Assembly: GCF_003332305.1 (NCBI RefSeq)
Contig: NZ_QOIO01000031.1
Location: forward strand, 1 to 64,000
DNA: 64,000 bases
Source: Microvirga aerophila
GTDB lineage: Bacteria > Pseudomonadota > Alphaproteobacteria > Rhizobiales > Beijerinckiaceae
Direction: 5' to 3'
Shown: positions 9,377 to 18,258 of the stretch, in pieces
How the letters are laid out: every line of letters begins with the position of its first letter
How positions within the stretch are numbered: the stretch's first letter is position 1
Position numbers and translations under genes: made by a program
The notes under the pieces: model-generated
Seen by the model: only the letters and a program-made list of their open reading frames with translations
Database searches by the model: none
What the model was told of the DNA's origin: nothing

Positions 9377-10670
9377 TCATGACAGGCGCTGGCCAATGGC
9401 CGCTGAAGCAGCTAGTGCGCGGCGGTCGTCGCCCCAGCGGCCAACCACCTGGATGCCGATGGGCATCCCCGAGGGTCCGGTCAAAGCCGGCACGGAGACG
9501 CAAGGCACTCCCAAGGCGGTCCACATCCGGTTGAAGACAGGATCTCCGGTCGCTCCCAATCCCTGCGGCGCCTCTCCGGGCGCGCTCGGAGTAAGCAGCA
9601 CATCAAGCCCGTCCAGCACATTGCTGCAGCCGGCGCGTGCCTCCGCCACCAGCGCCTTGGCGGCATCGTAGTCCTCGGGCGCGAGGAGCGCGCCAGCCTC
9701 CAGAAGTTCACGCAGCTTTGCGCTGAGATGGTTGGAGGCGGTCAGCATCTCCGGCGCATGCGATCGCGCCGCCTCAAAAGCCATGATCGTCTTCTATGCC
9801 TCTAGCAGGCCGCACCACCGCTCGGGAAGGGCAACCTCGCGGACCTCCAGCCCAGCCCAGCTGCACGCAGCCGCGCAGCGGCCTCGTCGAGAGCCGTAGC
9901 TGTGGCAGGTTCGGCAGCCTCCCATGCATGGGTTCGGGTCAGGCCAATCCGTGGGCGGAACACCTCATCGTCGATGCGCATGTTTGCACGGCCTGCAATG
10001 ACGGAGACGAAGAAGGCTGCATCCTCGACGGCGGTTGCAAAAACCCAACTGTGTCGAGGCTGTCCGCAAAGGGGCGCACGCCGGAGCGGTCGATCAGGCC
10101 AAAGGTGGGCTTGTAGCCCACGCAGCCGCAGAAGCTGGCCGGGCGGATGATGGACCCGGCCGTCTACGTGCCGAATGCCAACGGCACCATGCCACTGGCC
10201 ACCGCGGCCGCCGAGCCCGAGGAGGAGCCGCCAGGGGTCCGGTTCGGATCGTGCGGATTGCGGGTCTTGCCCGCCTGGAAGTAGGCGAACTCGGTGGTTA
10301 CAGTCTTGCCGAGGATCAGCGCACCCGCGCGCCGCGCCAAGGCCACGCAGGCTGCATCGCGCGGCGGCCGGAATGTCTCATAGAGCGGCGAGCCGTACCT
10401 GGTAGGCATGTCCGCCGTGTCAATGATGTCCTTGACTCCGATGGGGATGCCCTTCAGGGGACCGGAGCCAAACTGATCCAGGTACCGGGCCATCTTCAGG
10501 GCAGCATCCATGTCAAGATGCTGCTCAAGATGCTGCCATGCCTGCACCTGAGGCTCGCGTTCGCCGATGCGGTCCAGGCAGGCGCGGACCAGGGCCTCAC
10601 TGGTGAGGTTGCCACTAGCGATGCGTCGCGCGGCTTCAAGGGCGGTGGGACATCCGGTCATTGGCACCAA
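9377..10670 (-). pseudogene. Amidase (amidase-signature family), multiply broken
   Basis: The N-terminal half is intact: GIPIGVKDIIDTADMPTRYG carries the catalytic Lys, and TPGGSSSGSAAAVASG is the Gly/Ser signature with the cis-Ser and nucleophile region. It is then broken by TAG at 10164-10166 (Gln expected in GTQTAGS), a one-base loss near 10041-10047, a slippage of a GCTGG repeat near 9845-9862, and a second TAG at 9794-9796. The C-terminal part (LLTPSAPGEAPQGLGATGDP to VVGRWGDDR) then runs clean to 9377. Its start overlaps the end of the upstream M20 gene by 13 bases, so the pair was an operon, perhaps for hydrolysing an amide and then an N-acyl amino acid. Confidence 0.9.
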
Positions 10671-11779
10671 TCCTCAATAATCCGGCCATAGGCCTCCACG
10701 GCCTGGTCGATGCGCCAGATGAGGCAGTACTCATCCGTCTGGTGCGCCATGGCCGCCTCTCCTGGGCCAAGGATGACGGTTGGCAGGTTGCCCATGGCCG
10801 GGGTCAGCGCCGACGCGTCGGTGAAGTAGGTCGCCCCCTGCGGCACGGGCGCCGCTCCCAGGAGCGGCGTCATGATCTCGAAGACCCGCCGGATCCACGG
10901 GTTGCTGGGATCAGTCCAGACAGCCGGCACGTCGATGATCGGCGAGATCTCCATCTCGTTGCCCAGAAAGCGCCCAACCATCTCACGCACGGAGGCATGT
11001 GCCTGGCCCGGCACAGTGCGGATATCGAGGCTCACTTCGGCACGGTCGGGAACCGAGTTGGTGTTCAAGCCACCATGGAAGGTGCCGATGTTTAACGTCG
11101 GCCCGCCCAATACTGCGTGCCGCTGCACGTTGAAGTCAAAGTCCGTCAGCCTCACGACCGCATGCGCTGCTTTGATGACGGCATTGTCCCCCTTCTCCGG
11201 CATGGAGCCATGCGCGGTCACGCCCCCTGCGACGGCTTTCAGCCACAGGGCTCCTTTATGACCGATGAGCGGGGTATTCGATGTTGGCTCGGCGACAATC
11301 AGGGCACCGGCAGCGTCCGGGAGCCCCGCCTGTCGGCACAAATGGTAGGCTCCTTCCGAACCGGTCTCCTCACCGGCGGTGATGATCAGCACCGCGCCCG
11401 GGCCCTTTTCCAGCGCCGCATGGTGGGCGATGCAGGCCTCGACAAAGGCAGCAACGCCGCCCTTCATGTCGCTGGAGCCGCGGCCAAACACCCGGTCACC
11501 GTCGATATCGCCGCCAAACGGGTCGACCGTCCATGGCTGCAGACCAAGCGGCACCGTGTCCAGATGGCCGGTAAACGCAATCGGCAAGGCATCCCGGCCG
11601 CCGATGCGCGCGATCAGGTTTGTGCGTCCCTCCCCGAACGGAATTGCCGTGACGGTGAACCCGCTCTCTTCCAGTCGCTTGGCCACAAGGGCTGCACACT
11701 GAGCCTCATTGCCGGGAGGGTTGACGGTGTTCTGGCGGATCAGCGCCTGGGTAAGCGCAACAGCGGGTGAAGTCGACAT
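10658..11779 (-). CDS. M20 family deacylase, acetylornithine deacetylase-like (ArgE/DapE type)
   Basis: These cytosolic zinc amidohydrolases remove acyl groups from N-acyl amino acids. The 373-residue protein has the family's metal-binding segments in order: FTGHLDTVPLG near residue 70 with HxD, GRGSSDMKGGVAAF near 100 with the second metal Asp, GEETGSEGAY near 137 with the catalytic Glu pair, and a lid domain after residue 180. It is followed by the amidase pseudogene with a 13-base overlap. The location, away from arginine genes, suggests a catabolic deacylase rather than ArgE proper; the substrate is unknown. Confidence 0.85.
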   Translation of the reverse strand: MSTSPAVALTQALIRQNTVNPPGNEAQCAALVAKRLEESGFTVTAIPFGEGRTNLIARIGGRDALPIAFTGHLDTVPLGLQPWTVDPFGGDIDGDRVFGRGSSDMKGGVAAFVEACIAHHAALEKGPGAVLIITAGEETGSEGAYHLCRQAGLPDAAGALIVAEPTSNTPLIGHKGALWLKAVAGGVTAHGSMPEKGDNAVIKAAHAVVRLTDFDFNVQRHAVLGGPTLNIGTFHGGLNTNSVPDRAEVSLDIRTVPGQAHASVREMVGRFLGNEMEISPIIDVPAVWTDPSNPWIRRVFEIMTPLLGAAPVPQGATYFTDASALTPAMGNLPTVILGPGEAAMAHQTDEYCLIWRIDQAVEAYGRIIEDWCQ

Positions 11780-12088
11780 GAGCCTCGCTTTCTGAGGAGT
11801 TTTGCAAGGACGAACTCACCGTAGGGCGGCTGGTCCTGAAGGGGCACGGGGTGGGATGCTAATTCGGTGTCGGCTGCAGCACCAGAGGCACTTGGCCCGG
11901 CGCGCGGCCGAAGCCTGTCCCTGCAAATCCTACCCTTTGGCGCTCGTCACGGGCTTTTGCATCAGCCAAATAGCAGCCTAGATCATGACGTCACCAAGAG
12001 CGACATCGATGGCCAACTCGACAGATGTTCGCCTGTCACAACCCGGCCATGCAACTCAGAGAAAGTCTCCTGGCTCGAGGGATCCGAT
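11780..12088. other. Gap between divergent genes; nothing recognised
   Basis: This intergenic stretch separates the leftward M20 gene from the rightward PhoD-like gene and must carry both promoters. The PhoD-like frame stays open through much of it, but it has no signal peptide or binding site before 12089. No repeat or clear operator was seen. Confidence 0.4.
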
Positions 12089-13156
12089 ATGCCGCTTCTC
12101 ATTCTCGCGATCTTGTTCAGCTTGCTACTGCCTGACCCTCTTCATGCTCAGGATGTGCCCTCCCCTCTCCTGCGGATTGCCTTCGGCTCCTGTGCCGACG
12201 AGGAGAAGCCGCAGCCGATCTGGGATGCCATCCTGATGTATCGGCCCCAGCTCTTCCTGTTCGCAGGCGACAACGTCTATGGCGATGTGCGCCAGGGGCG
12301 CAATGTGCCGGATGCGGAGCTCCTCCAAAGCCTTCAGGAGTCGTATGCCCAGGCTGGCCGGATGCCAGGCATGGCGCGGCTCAGGAGCACCATCCCGCAT
12401 CTCGCCACCTGGGATGACCACGACTACGGCAAGAATGATGCGGGGGCCGAGTTCGCTGGCCGCCACGAGGCACAGAAGCTCTTTCTGCAGTTCTGGAACG
12501 TGCCGCCGGCAGATGTGCGTCACCGGCGGGAGGGGATCTACCACAGTCAGACCTTCGGCCCTGACGGGCAGCGGGTGCAGGTGATCCTGCTCGACACCCG
12601 CTTCTTCCGCTCTCCGCTCAAGCCAACGGATCAGCGCAATGCCGCCGGTCGCGAGCGCTATCTGCCGGACGACGATCAGAGCAAGACGATGCTGGGCGAA
12701 GCGCAGTGGTCCTGGCTGGAGGATCGGCTTCGGGAACCCGCTGATGTGCGCCTCATCGTGTCGTCCATTCAGGTGGTGGCCGAGGGGCATGGCTGGGAGC
12801 GCTGGGGCAACCTTCCCCGCGAGCGGCAACGCCTCTACGACCTCATTCGCTCAACTGCCGCAGGTGGAGTGATCCTGCTGTCAGGGGATCGCCACGTGGG
12901 CGGGCTGTACCGCGAGACCACCGCCGCGCCTTACCCCCTCGTCGAGATCACCTCGAGCGGCCTCAACCAGGTCTTCCCCGGCAACCGGGAGGCCGGACCC
13001 AACCGGCTCGGCGCGGTCTATGGTGCCCCGAACTTCGGCACGATCGATGTGGATTGGTGGGAACGAACGGTCACTCTCTCCTTGCGGAGTGACAACGGGG
13101 AACCCGTACGCAGACAGGTCGTGCGCTTGGACGAGCTCAGGGCCTCCAGTCCATAG
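12089..13156 (+). CDS. PhoD-like secreted phosphodiesterase/phosphatase
   Basis: Alkaline-phosphatase-D-like enzymes hydrolyse phosphate esters in the periplasm using a metal centre. The 355-residue protein begins with a signal peptide, MPLLILAILFSLLLPDPLHA, then shows IAFGSCADEE, FAGDNVYGD, TWDDHDYGKNDAG and LLSGDRHVGGLYRE, the metallophosphoesterase motifs in order. ATG 12089 is chosen because the signal peptide starts there and GAGGG lies about seven bases upstream. It is shorter than classical PhoD and resembles the compact PhoD-like group. No phosphate-regulated neighbour is visible, so the substrate is open. Confidence 0.85.
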   Translation: MPLLILAILFSLLLPDPLHAQDVPSPLLRIAFGSCADEEKPQPIWDAILMYRPQLFLFAGDNVYGDVRQGRNVPDAELLQSLQESYAQAGRMPGMARLRSTIPHLATWDDHDYGKNDAGAEFAGRHEAQKLFLQFWNVPPADVRHRREGIYHSQTFGPDGQRVQVILLDTRFFRSPLKPTDQRNAAGRERYLPDDDQSKTMLGEAQWSWLEDRLREPADVRLIVSSIQVVAEGHGWERWGNLPRERQRLYDLIRSTAAGGVILLSGDRHVGGLYRETTAAPYPLVEITSSGLNQVFPGNREAGPNRLGAVYGAPNFGTIDVDWWERTVTLSLRSDNGEPVRRQVVRLDELRASSP

Positions 13157-13311
13157 CTTGGAGGGAGAGATCGTCTTCTATGACAGGATGTTGGTTTCCC
13201 CTGGCTCCTGTCGGGGCAGCCGCGTAGGTTCATGGCTGCGGTGCAGATGGGGCAACTGCGTTGGCTCGAGGCGTTGGTGTCCTATCTCGAGATGCGGATG
13301 AGGTGATCGCG

Positions 13312-13587
13312 ATGCGGCTGCAGGTTCTTGGGTGCAGTGACGCGTTCGGCTCGGACGGGCGCTTTCACACCTGCTTTCATGTCTCAGCAGGCTCAGCCAG
13401 TTTCCTGGTGGATTGTGGTGCCTCGTCGCTGATCGCCATGCGGCGGTTTGGGGTTGATCCGAACACTATCCGGACGGTGCTGATCTCGGACCTGCATGGC
13501 GATCACTTCGGTGGGCTGCCGTTTCTGCTGCTCGATGCTCAGTTCGTCAGCCGCCGGACGACCCCGCTCACTACCTCCTCGGACTGA
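13312..13587 (+). pseudogene. Metallo-beta-lactamase-fold hydrolase, N-terminal fragment
   Basis: The frame starts MRLQVLGCSDAFGSDGRFHT and includes the fold's first strands and the metal motif SDLHGDHFGG, followed by LPFLLLDAQFV. It then ends within about 15 unrelated residues at 91 residues in total, while such enzymes usually need about 250. The remaining metal ligands are absent, so the product cannot be a full enzyme. The break lies near 13560; no homologous continuation was recognised downstream. Confidence 0.7.
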
Positions 13588-13792
13588 AACATGAATCAGC
13601 TTACGGCATTCAAGCCGGTTAGTCATATGGGAGTAAGCGCGTTTAGTGCCTCTTACTGGGATTTGGGGAGCAGCCAGTGGCATGTTATCGTTGAGTTCGT
13701 CCCTAGCAGCTAGACTGGTTGACCTCGTCATCGAAATTGTCACAAAGCCATCTTGTGTGGGCTTGTAACTTGCTTGCACTGGGAGAATAGCA

Positions 13793-14638
13793 ATGAGGCT
13801 CATCAAACTAGCTAGCCTTTCCCTCCTCTCTGCGATGCTCACTCTTGGTGGCGCGGCCGCCCAGCAGAAGACGGTCAGGATCGCCACCGAGGGCGCCTAT
13901 GCACCGTGGAACTTCACCGGCGCGGGCGGTAAGCTCGAAGGGTTCGAGATCGACCTGGCCAACGACCTGTGCGGCCGCATGAAGGTGAAGTGCGAGATCG
14001 TGGCCCAGGACTGGGACGGCATCATCCCGGCGCTCAATGCCAAGAAGTACGACGCTATCATGGCGAGCATGACTATCACAGACGAGCGCAAGAAGGTCAT
14101 CGACTTCACCATTCCCTACGCCCACACTCCGAGCGCCTTCCTAGCGGCGAAAAACTCACCTCTGGCCAAGATGCCGGGCACAGGCCAGACCTTCAACTTT
14201 GCAACCCAGCAGGCTGCTGCCGAGAAGGCGATCAACGATGTTAAGCCTCTCCTGAAGGGCACGAGTGTTGGAGTGCAGGTTTCAACCATCCAAGCCAATT
14301 TCGCGGATAAGTACCTGAAGGACGTGGCGGAGATCCGCGAGTACAAGACCACCGAGCAGCATGACCTCGACCTCTCCGCTGGTCGCATCGATGCGGTCTT
14401 TGCCGGCGTTGGCCAGATCATGGGCACGCTCGAGAAGCCAGAGTTCAAAGATTATTCGATCGTTGGCCCCTCCCTCACCGGCGGCGTGCTCGGAGCCGGC
14501 ATTGCTGTGGGCCTGCGAAAGGACGAGACCGATCTTAAGAAGATGTTCGACGAGGCCATACAGGCAGCCGTTAAGGATGGTACAGTCAAAACCTTATCGA
14601 TGAAGTGGTTTAAGACCGACGTGACTCCCCAGAGCTAG
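13793..14638 (+). CDS. Polar amino-acid ABC transporter binding protein (Lys/Arg/His-like), orphan
   Basis: This is a periplasmic solute-binding protein of family 3. The 281-residue protein has a signal peptide ending LGGAAAQQ, then VRIATEGAYAPWNFTGAGGKLEGFEIDLAND, the canonical start of the first lobe, ASMTITDERKKVIDFT in the hinge region, and a final YxxGxL-like GRIDAVFAGVGQ segment. GGGAGA at 13780-13785 supports the ATG. It most resembles lysine/arginine/ornithine binders. No permease or ATPase gene is adjacent, so it must work with components encoded elsewhere or with the ATPase-less system at 28-30 kb. Confidence 0.9.
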   Translation: MRLIKLASLSLLSAMLTLGGAAAQQKTVRIATEGAYAPWNFTGAGGKLEGFEIDLANDLCGRMKVKCEIVAQDWDGIIPALNAKKYDAIMASMTITDERKKVIDFTIPYAHTPSAFLAAKNSPLAKMPGTGQTFNFATQQAAAEKAINDVKPLLKGTSVGVQVSTIQANFADKYLKDVAEIREYKTTEQHDLDLSAGRIDAVFAGVGQIMGTLEKPEFKDYSIVGPSLTGGVLGAGIAVGLRKDETDLKKMFDEAIQAAVKDGTVKTLSMKWFKTDVTPQS

Positions 14639-14978
14639 GAATGGGCCAGCCGTTCGGCATCTCGCTCGACGCCTGTTCTGTCTATAGGTCCGTCGTTGCG
14701 GTGTGCGCAGCTCGCTTTCGTCTCTGCATCGCCACTGGGTCACTCTCCTCTACTTAGAGAGCGTCTTGCGGAGGAAGTCGCAAGCAGGCGCTCGAAGGCT
14801 TAAAAGGCCAAGCGCCTGCCTAATCATGGTTTCCGTTACCGACGGATCCTGCACCGATCTAAGGCGGCCGGGAGCGTCAGTTTAGGCAAGGAGACGGGGG
14901 CGGCGGTTCCGACTGCAGGACCCTTATGCGAGGCCGCCACGGTTATCCCACCGAGCTCACCTCGTTTAGCCCCCCGGC
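14639..14978. other. Intergenic region with a hairpin, no gene recognised
   Basis: No convincing coding frame is present. An inverted repeat, GCAGGCGCT at 14784-14792 and AGCGCCTGC at 14811-14819, could form a nine-pair hairpin with an 18-base loop. It sits between two convergent transcription units and may help end one of them, although no T-run follows. Confidence 0.4.
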
Positions 14979-15326
14979 TCAGCCTTTGACGGCGGTGACG
15001 ACCACCTCGATCAAGGCGCCGCCGCCCAGATCCGAAACGCCGACCGTGGCGCGCGCCGGCAGATTGTCGCCGAAGAACTCAGTCCAGACTGTGTCCATTT
15101 CCTTCTTCTTCGACAAGTCAGTGACAAAGATCGATGCTGACACGACCTTCGTCGAATCCGTGCCAGCTTCCTTCAGGTAACCGGCGATCTTTTCAAGGAT
15201 GTTGCGGGTCTGCTCACCCATCGAAACGCTGGTGTCATCGGCGATCGTACCCCCGACATAGACGAAGCCGTTTGCCTCGACGGCACGATGCATGATCGGC
15301 GTGCGGATATTTCTCTGAATCGTCAT
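14979..15326 (-). CDS. RidA-family imine/enamine deaminase
   Basis: RidA proteins hydrolyse reactive imines and enamines released by amine oxidases and PLP enzymes. The 115-residue protein begins MTIQRNIRTPIMHRAVEANG and contains GFVYVGGTIADD and the terminal ARATVGVSDLGGGALIEV block, with the conserved Arg that salt-bridges the substrate carboxylate. It is the last gene of the leftward oxidase operon, about 28 bases after an FAD oxidase. Inference: it clears the imino acid made by the upstream oxidases. It may be a RidA subgroup other than RidA proper. Confidence 0.88.
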   Translation of the reverse strand: MTIQRNIRTPIMHRAVEANGFVYVGGTIADDTSVSMGEQTRNILEKIAGYLKEAGTDSTKVVSASIFVTDLSKKKEMDTVWTEFFGDNLPARATVGVSDLGGGALIEVVVTAVKG

Positions 15327-15353
15327 GTTGTCCTCTCCTGGGTTGAAAGAAAA

Positions 15354-16481
15354 TCAGGCAGTGAAACGCTCAATGCCCAAGCCGTTAATCGGCGTATTGG
15401 TGTTGCCGGTGGCAATCAGTTCGGCCATCACTGCTCCGGCTCCGGGCCCTAGCTGGAAACCGTGAGCCGAGAAGCCGAACTGATGAAAGATGCCTTTATG
15501 GATGCGGCTCTTCCCGAAGACTGGAAGATCGTCCGGCATGCGACCTTCGATTCCCGCCCAGGCACGCACGATCGCCGCGCCGCGCATAATCGGAAAGAGA
15601 TCCCAGACCGTTTTGGCATTCTCGGCGAGCTTCGCCCAGTCAAGAACTGTGATGTTCTGGTCCCGTAGGGCTCGTCCAAGATAACCGCCGCCGATCAGGA
15701 CTGTGCCATTCGAGAACTGCTTGAACGACAACTTACGGCTGCGCAAGATCACCACCGGTTTGATGAAGTGCTCCACTCTTGCTGTGATCATGAGCATCGG
15801 CGCGATGACCTCGAGCGGCACGGGCTCACCCAGGTCGGCCGCAGTGCGGTCGGCCCATGCTCCGGCTGCGTTGACGACGTTGGCGGCACGGATGGCTCCG
15901 GCATCTGTGCTCACCATCCAAGAGGAGCCTTCAGCCTGGATTCCAGTCACACGGACGCCCTCGCAGAAGCGCACTCCTAAGATCTCAGCTTTGCGTCGGA
16001 AAGCCTGTGTCGTTTTGAATGGGAGCGCCGCACCATCGCGGCGGGATACGATTCCACCGGGACAACTTTCCGCAACAGCCGGAACCAGGCGGCGAAGCTC
16101 TCGCGCGTCGATCAGCTCCTCATGGGAAAAGCCAAGGCTGTTCAGTTCGGCCACGCGGGCTCGAAAACTGTCATACTCGGCTTCATCTTCAGCCACGAGG
16201 ACTTGCCCATCCGACGTGAAACCGCAATCGTCGTCAACAAGATCCTCGATGCGGTGCCAAAGCTCCATGGAGTAAGCTGAGAGCGGAATCTCGGCCACGT
16301 GCCGGGCCAGCTGGCGTACGCCTCCGGCATTTACACCCGAGGAGTGACGCCCGGCGTGGTCCTTCTCAATGACAACGACTTTTAGCCCACGCTTAGCACA
16401 ATGCAGGGCTGTCGAGCATCCGTGAATGCCCGCCCCAATAACAATGACATCAGGAGCCCCTCCCCCGAACACACTGCTCAC
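15354..16481 (-). CDS. FAD-dependent D-amino-acid/glycine oxidase-like protein (DadA family)
   Basis: DAO-family flavoproteins oxidise amines to imines. The 375-residue protein has the FAD-binding GxGxxG in VIVIGAGIHGCSTALHCAKRG at the N-terminus, the FAD-contacting HSSGVNAGGVRQ segment near residue 48, and the C-terminal FGFSAHGFQLGPGAGAVMAELI motif. It overlaps the upstream HcnB-like gene by four bases (ATGA), so the two are translationally coupled. Likely partner: the catalytic beta subunit of a heteromeric amine dehydrogenase with the 2Fe-2S and HcnB-like subunits. Substrate unknown; sarcosine, opines or D-hydroxyproline are family precedents. Confidence 0.88.
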   Translation of the reverse strand: MSSVFGGGAPDVIVIGAGIHGCSTALHCAKRGLKVVVIEKDHAGRHSSGVNAGGVRQLARHVAEIPLSAYSMELWHRIEDLVDDDCGFTSDGQVLVAEDEAEYDSFRARVAELNSLGFSHEELIDARELRRLVPAVAESCPGGIVSRRDGAALPFKTTQAFRRKAEILGVRFCEGVRVTGIQAEGSSWMVSTDAGAIRAANVVNAAGAWADRTAADLGEPVPLEVIAPMLMITARVEHFIKPVVILRSRKLSFKQFSNGTVLIGGGYLGRALRDQNITVLDWAKLAENAKTVWDLFPIMRGAAIVRAWAGIEGRMPDDLPVFGKSRIHKGIFHQFGFSAHGFQLGPGAGAVMAELIATGNTNTPINGLGIERFTA

Positions 16482-17938
16482 CGCTCGACTGCCTTGATGG
16501 CGGCTGGTGTCTTTGGCAAGGCAGCCAATTCACCTAGGGTAATCGGCTTGATCGGCGGGCGAAGGCGATACCCGCCGACCTCAGTGGGTGGGACACCCCG
16601 CGCATCGGCGATCAGCTCGGTCACCGTTAGCCCACAAAGCCGACCCTGACACGGCCCCATCCCACAACGAAGAAATGACTTCATCTGGTTGGGACCAGTC
16701 ACGCCCAACGCCACGGTTTCACGCAGCTTTCCGGCTGTCACCTCCTCGCACCGACAGACGATCGTGTCATCGGCTTTTGGAATACGGAATGCCTTGGCCG
16801 GTCGGTAGAGCACGTCAAGGAACCGCCGTCCTCGGCTGGCGCGCATTAGCTCAGCCCGGACTGGTGCAGCCCTCTGGTCGCGGTCGTTGGCCGAAAGTCG
16901 TCCAAGGCGATGCCCGGCGCCAAGCGCGGCAATACGTCCGCGGAGCGCAGCACTCTCGGCACCACCAATACCCGCTCCATCACCCGCAATTGCGAATCCC
17001 TTTACGGATGTCTCATACCAATCGTCGGTTTGTGGTACCCACGTGAGTTGATCCTCGTCCCAGTCGAGAGCGCAACCGACCGCATTCGCAAGATTGATAT
17101 TGGGAACCACTCCCTGATGGAGCAGCAGGACGTCACAAGGAAGCTCTTCCTCCTTCGACCCATGGCGGAAGCGCACACTCTTGACCTGGCTGTCGCCATT
17201 GGCCGAGATCGCGGTGACACCGCGCACGATCCGCATGCCTCGCTCTGCCCCAAGGAGAAGCTTGAGCCCCTTGCCAAGGTACGGCGAACGCAGGAAGTCC
17301 GATGCGTGTCTGATCGCGCGTCCCCAGTTTTCAAGCGGGGTCGTGTCGAGCATCACGGAGATCGTCGCACCAGCCGCTCGCAACTGGGCTGTTAGAAGAT
17401 ACAGGAGCGGCCCGGATCCAGCCACGACGACCCTGCCGTCCGGCACAAGACCCGACGTCTTTAAGGCAATCTGAGCACCGCCGGCGGTCATCACCCCCGG
17501 CAAGGTCCAGCCCGGAATGGGAAATGGGCGTTCCAGCGCTCCTGTTGCGGCGATGACCTGTCGCGCCTGAATGAGACGGGCCGCTCCGCCCACGGAGACA
17601 CCCACCTCCATACGACCAGGATCACTCGTGCCCTCGGCTGCCGGACCAACGCTCCACACCGTTGTTTCGGGAGCATATACGGCATCACTGGCCGTGAGCG
17701 CATGCACGAGATCGGTTCCTCGCCAGTAATCAGCGCCGAGCGTCTCCTTTGCCGCTACGGGAGTCGTCGTGATGCCACGATAGATCTGGCCACCCGGCGC
17801 AGGGTTCTCATCGATGAGCAGCGTCGAGAGTCCCTGCTCGGCGCCGGTCGCGGCCGCGACCATTCCGGCGGGTCCGGCTCCGATGATGAGAAGATCATAG
17901 CACTCGGACAAAGACGCAACGTCCTTGATCGTTTTCAT
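16478..17938 (-). CDS. HcnB/OoxA-like FAD/NAD subunit with C-terminal BFD 2Fe-2S domain
   Basis: This is the large electron-transfer subunit found in hydrogen cyanide synthase (HcnB), opine oxidases (OoxA/NoxA) and D-hydroxyproline dehydrogenases. The 486-residue protein has an FAD Rossmann motif (LLIIGAGPAGMVAAATG) near residue 17, a second dinucleotide motif (VVVAGSGPLLYLL) near 170, and a C-terminal bacterioferritin-ferredoxin-like cluster domain with CRCEEV and LRCGMGPCQGRLCG giving four Cys. It overlaps both neighbours by four bases. The complete set of three subunits argues for a membrane-independent or quinone-linked dehydrogenase complex. Confidence 0.9.
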   Translation of the reverse strand: MKTIKDVASLSECYDLLIIGAGPAGMVAAATGAEQGLSTLLIDENPAPGGQIYRGITTTPVAAKETLGADYWRGTDLVHALTASDAVYAPETTVWSVGPAAEGTSDPGRMEVGVSVGGAARLIQARQVIAATGALERPFPIPGWTLPGVMTAGGAQIALKTSGLVPDGRVVVAGSGPLLYLLTAQLRAAGATISVMLDTTPLENWGRAIRHASDFLRSPYLGKGLKLLLGAERGMRIVRGVTAISANGDSQVKSVRFRHGSKEEELPCDVLLLHQGVVPNINLANAVGCALDWDEDQLTWVPQTDDWYETSVKGFAIAGDGAGIGGAESAALRGRIAALGAGHRLGRLSANDRDQRAAPVRAELMRASRGRRFLDVLYRPAKAFRIPKADDTIVCRCEEVTAGKLRETVALGVTGPNQMKSFLRCGMGPCQGRLCGLTVTELIADARGVPPTEVGGYRLRPPIKPITLGELAALPKTPAAIKAVER

Positions 17939-18258
17939 GCGGCATCTCCCTTGGCCGAGTATTCCGACGCGATCGCGCGAGCACCCTTCTGGGTTTCGAC
18001 CGCCATGCCTTCAGCCACGGGGATCAGGCAGCCTTGCCGGTTACCGATACCATTGATTGTAACAAGGCACTCAAAGCACACGCCCATCATGCAATAGGGT
18101 GCACGTGGCGCTCCCGAGACAGGGGTGGTCCGGCAGCTTTCCATACCGGATGCGAGCAGCGCCGCAGCAACCGTATCGCCCAGCCGAGCAGTGGCAGGAC
18201 GACCATCGATCGTAAAGTTGACGGTCTCACCGCCAAGGTCAGGCAGCCGACGAAACAT
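17935..18258 (-). CDS. Small 2Fe-2S protein, HcnA-like gamma subunit
   Basis: The 107-residue protein has the plant-ferredoxin-like cluster pattern of HcnA-type subunits: YCMMGVCFECLVTINGIGNR followed by QGCL, giving C-x4-C-x2-C and a distal Cys. The N-terminal FTIDGRPATARLGDTVAAALL is the typical first half. It links electrons between the flavin subunits. It overlaps the upstream oxidase gene by 20 bases and the downstream HcnB-like gene by 4, so all four redox genes are tightly coupled. Confidence 0.9.
   Translation of the reverse strand: MFRRLPDLGGETVNFTIDGRPATARLGDTVAAALLASGMESCRTTPVSGAPRAPYCMMGVCFECLVTINGIGNRQGCLIPVAEGMAVETQKGARAIASEYSAKGDAA

Noticed and set aside
14784..14819. The nine-pair hairpin after the orphan binding-protein gene as a terminator.
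   Set aside because: The 18-base loop and lack of a following T-run make it a weak candidate, so it is noted only within the intergenic entry.
16478..18258. The HcnA/HcnB-like pair with a DadA-like gene could be read as a hydrogen cyanide synthase (hcnABC).
   Set aside because: The order, the extra oxidase, RidA and the dedicated importer fit a catabolic amine oxidase better; HCN synthase operons lack a linked transporter.
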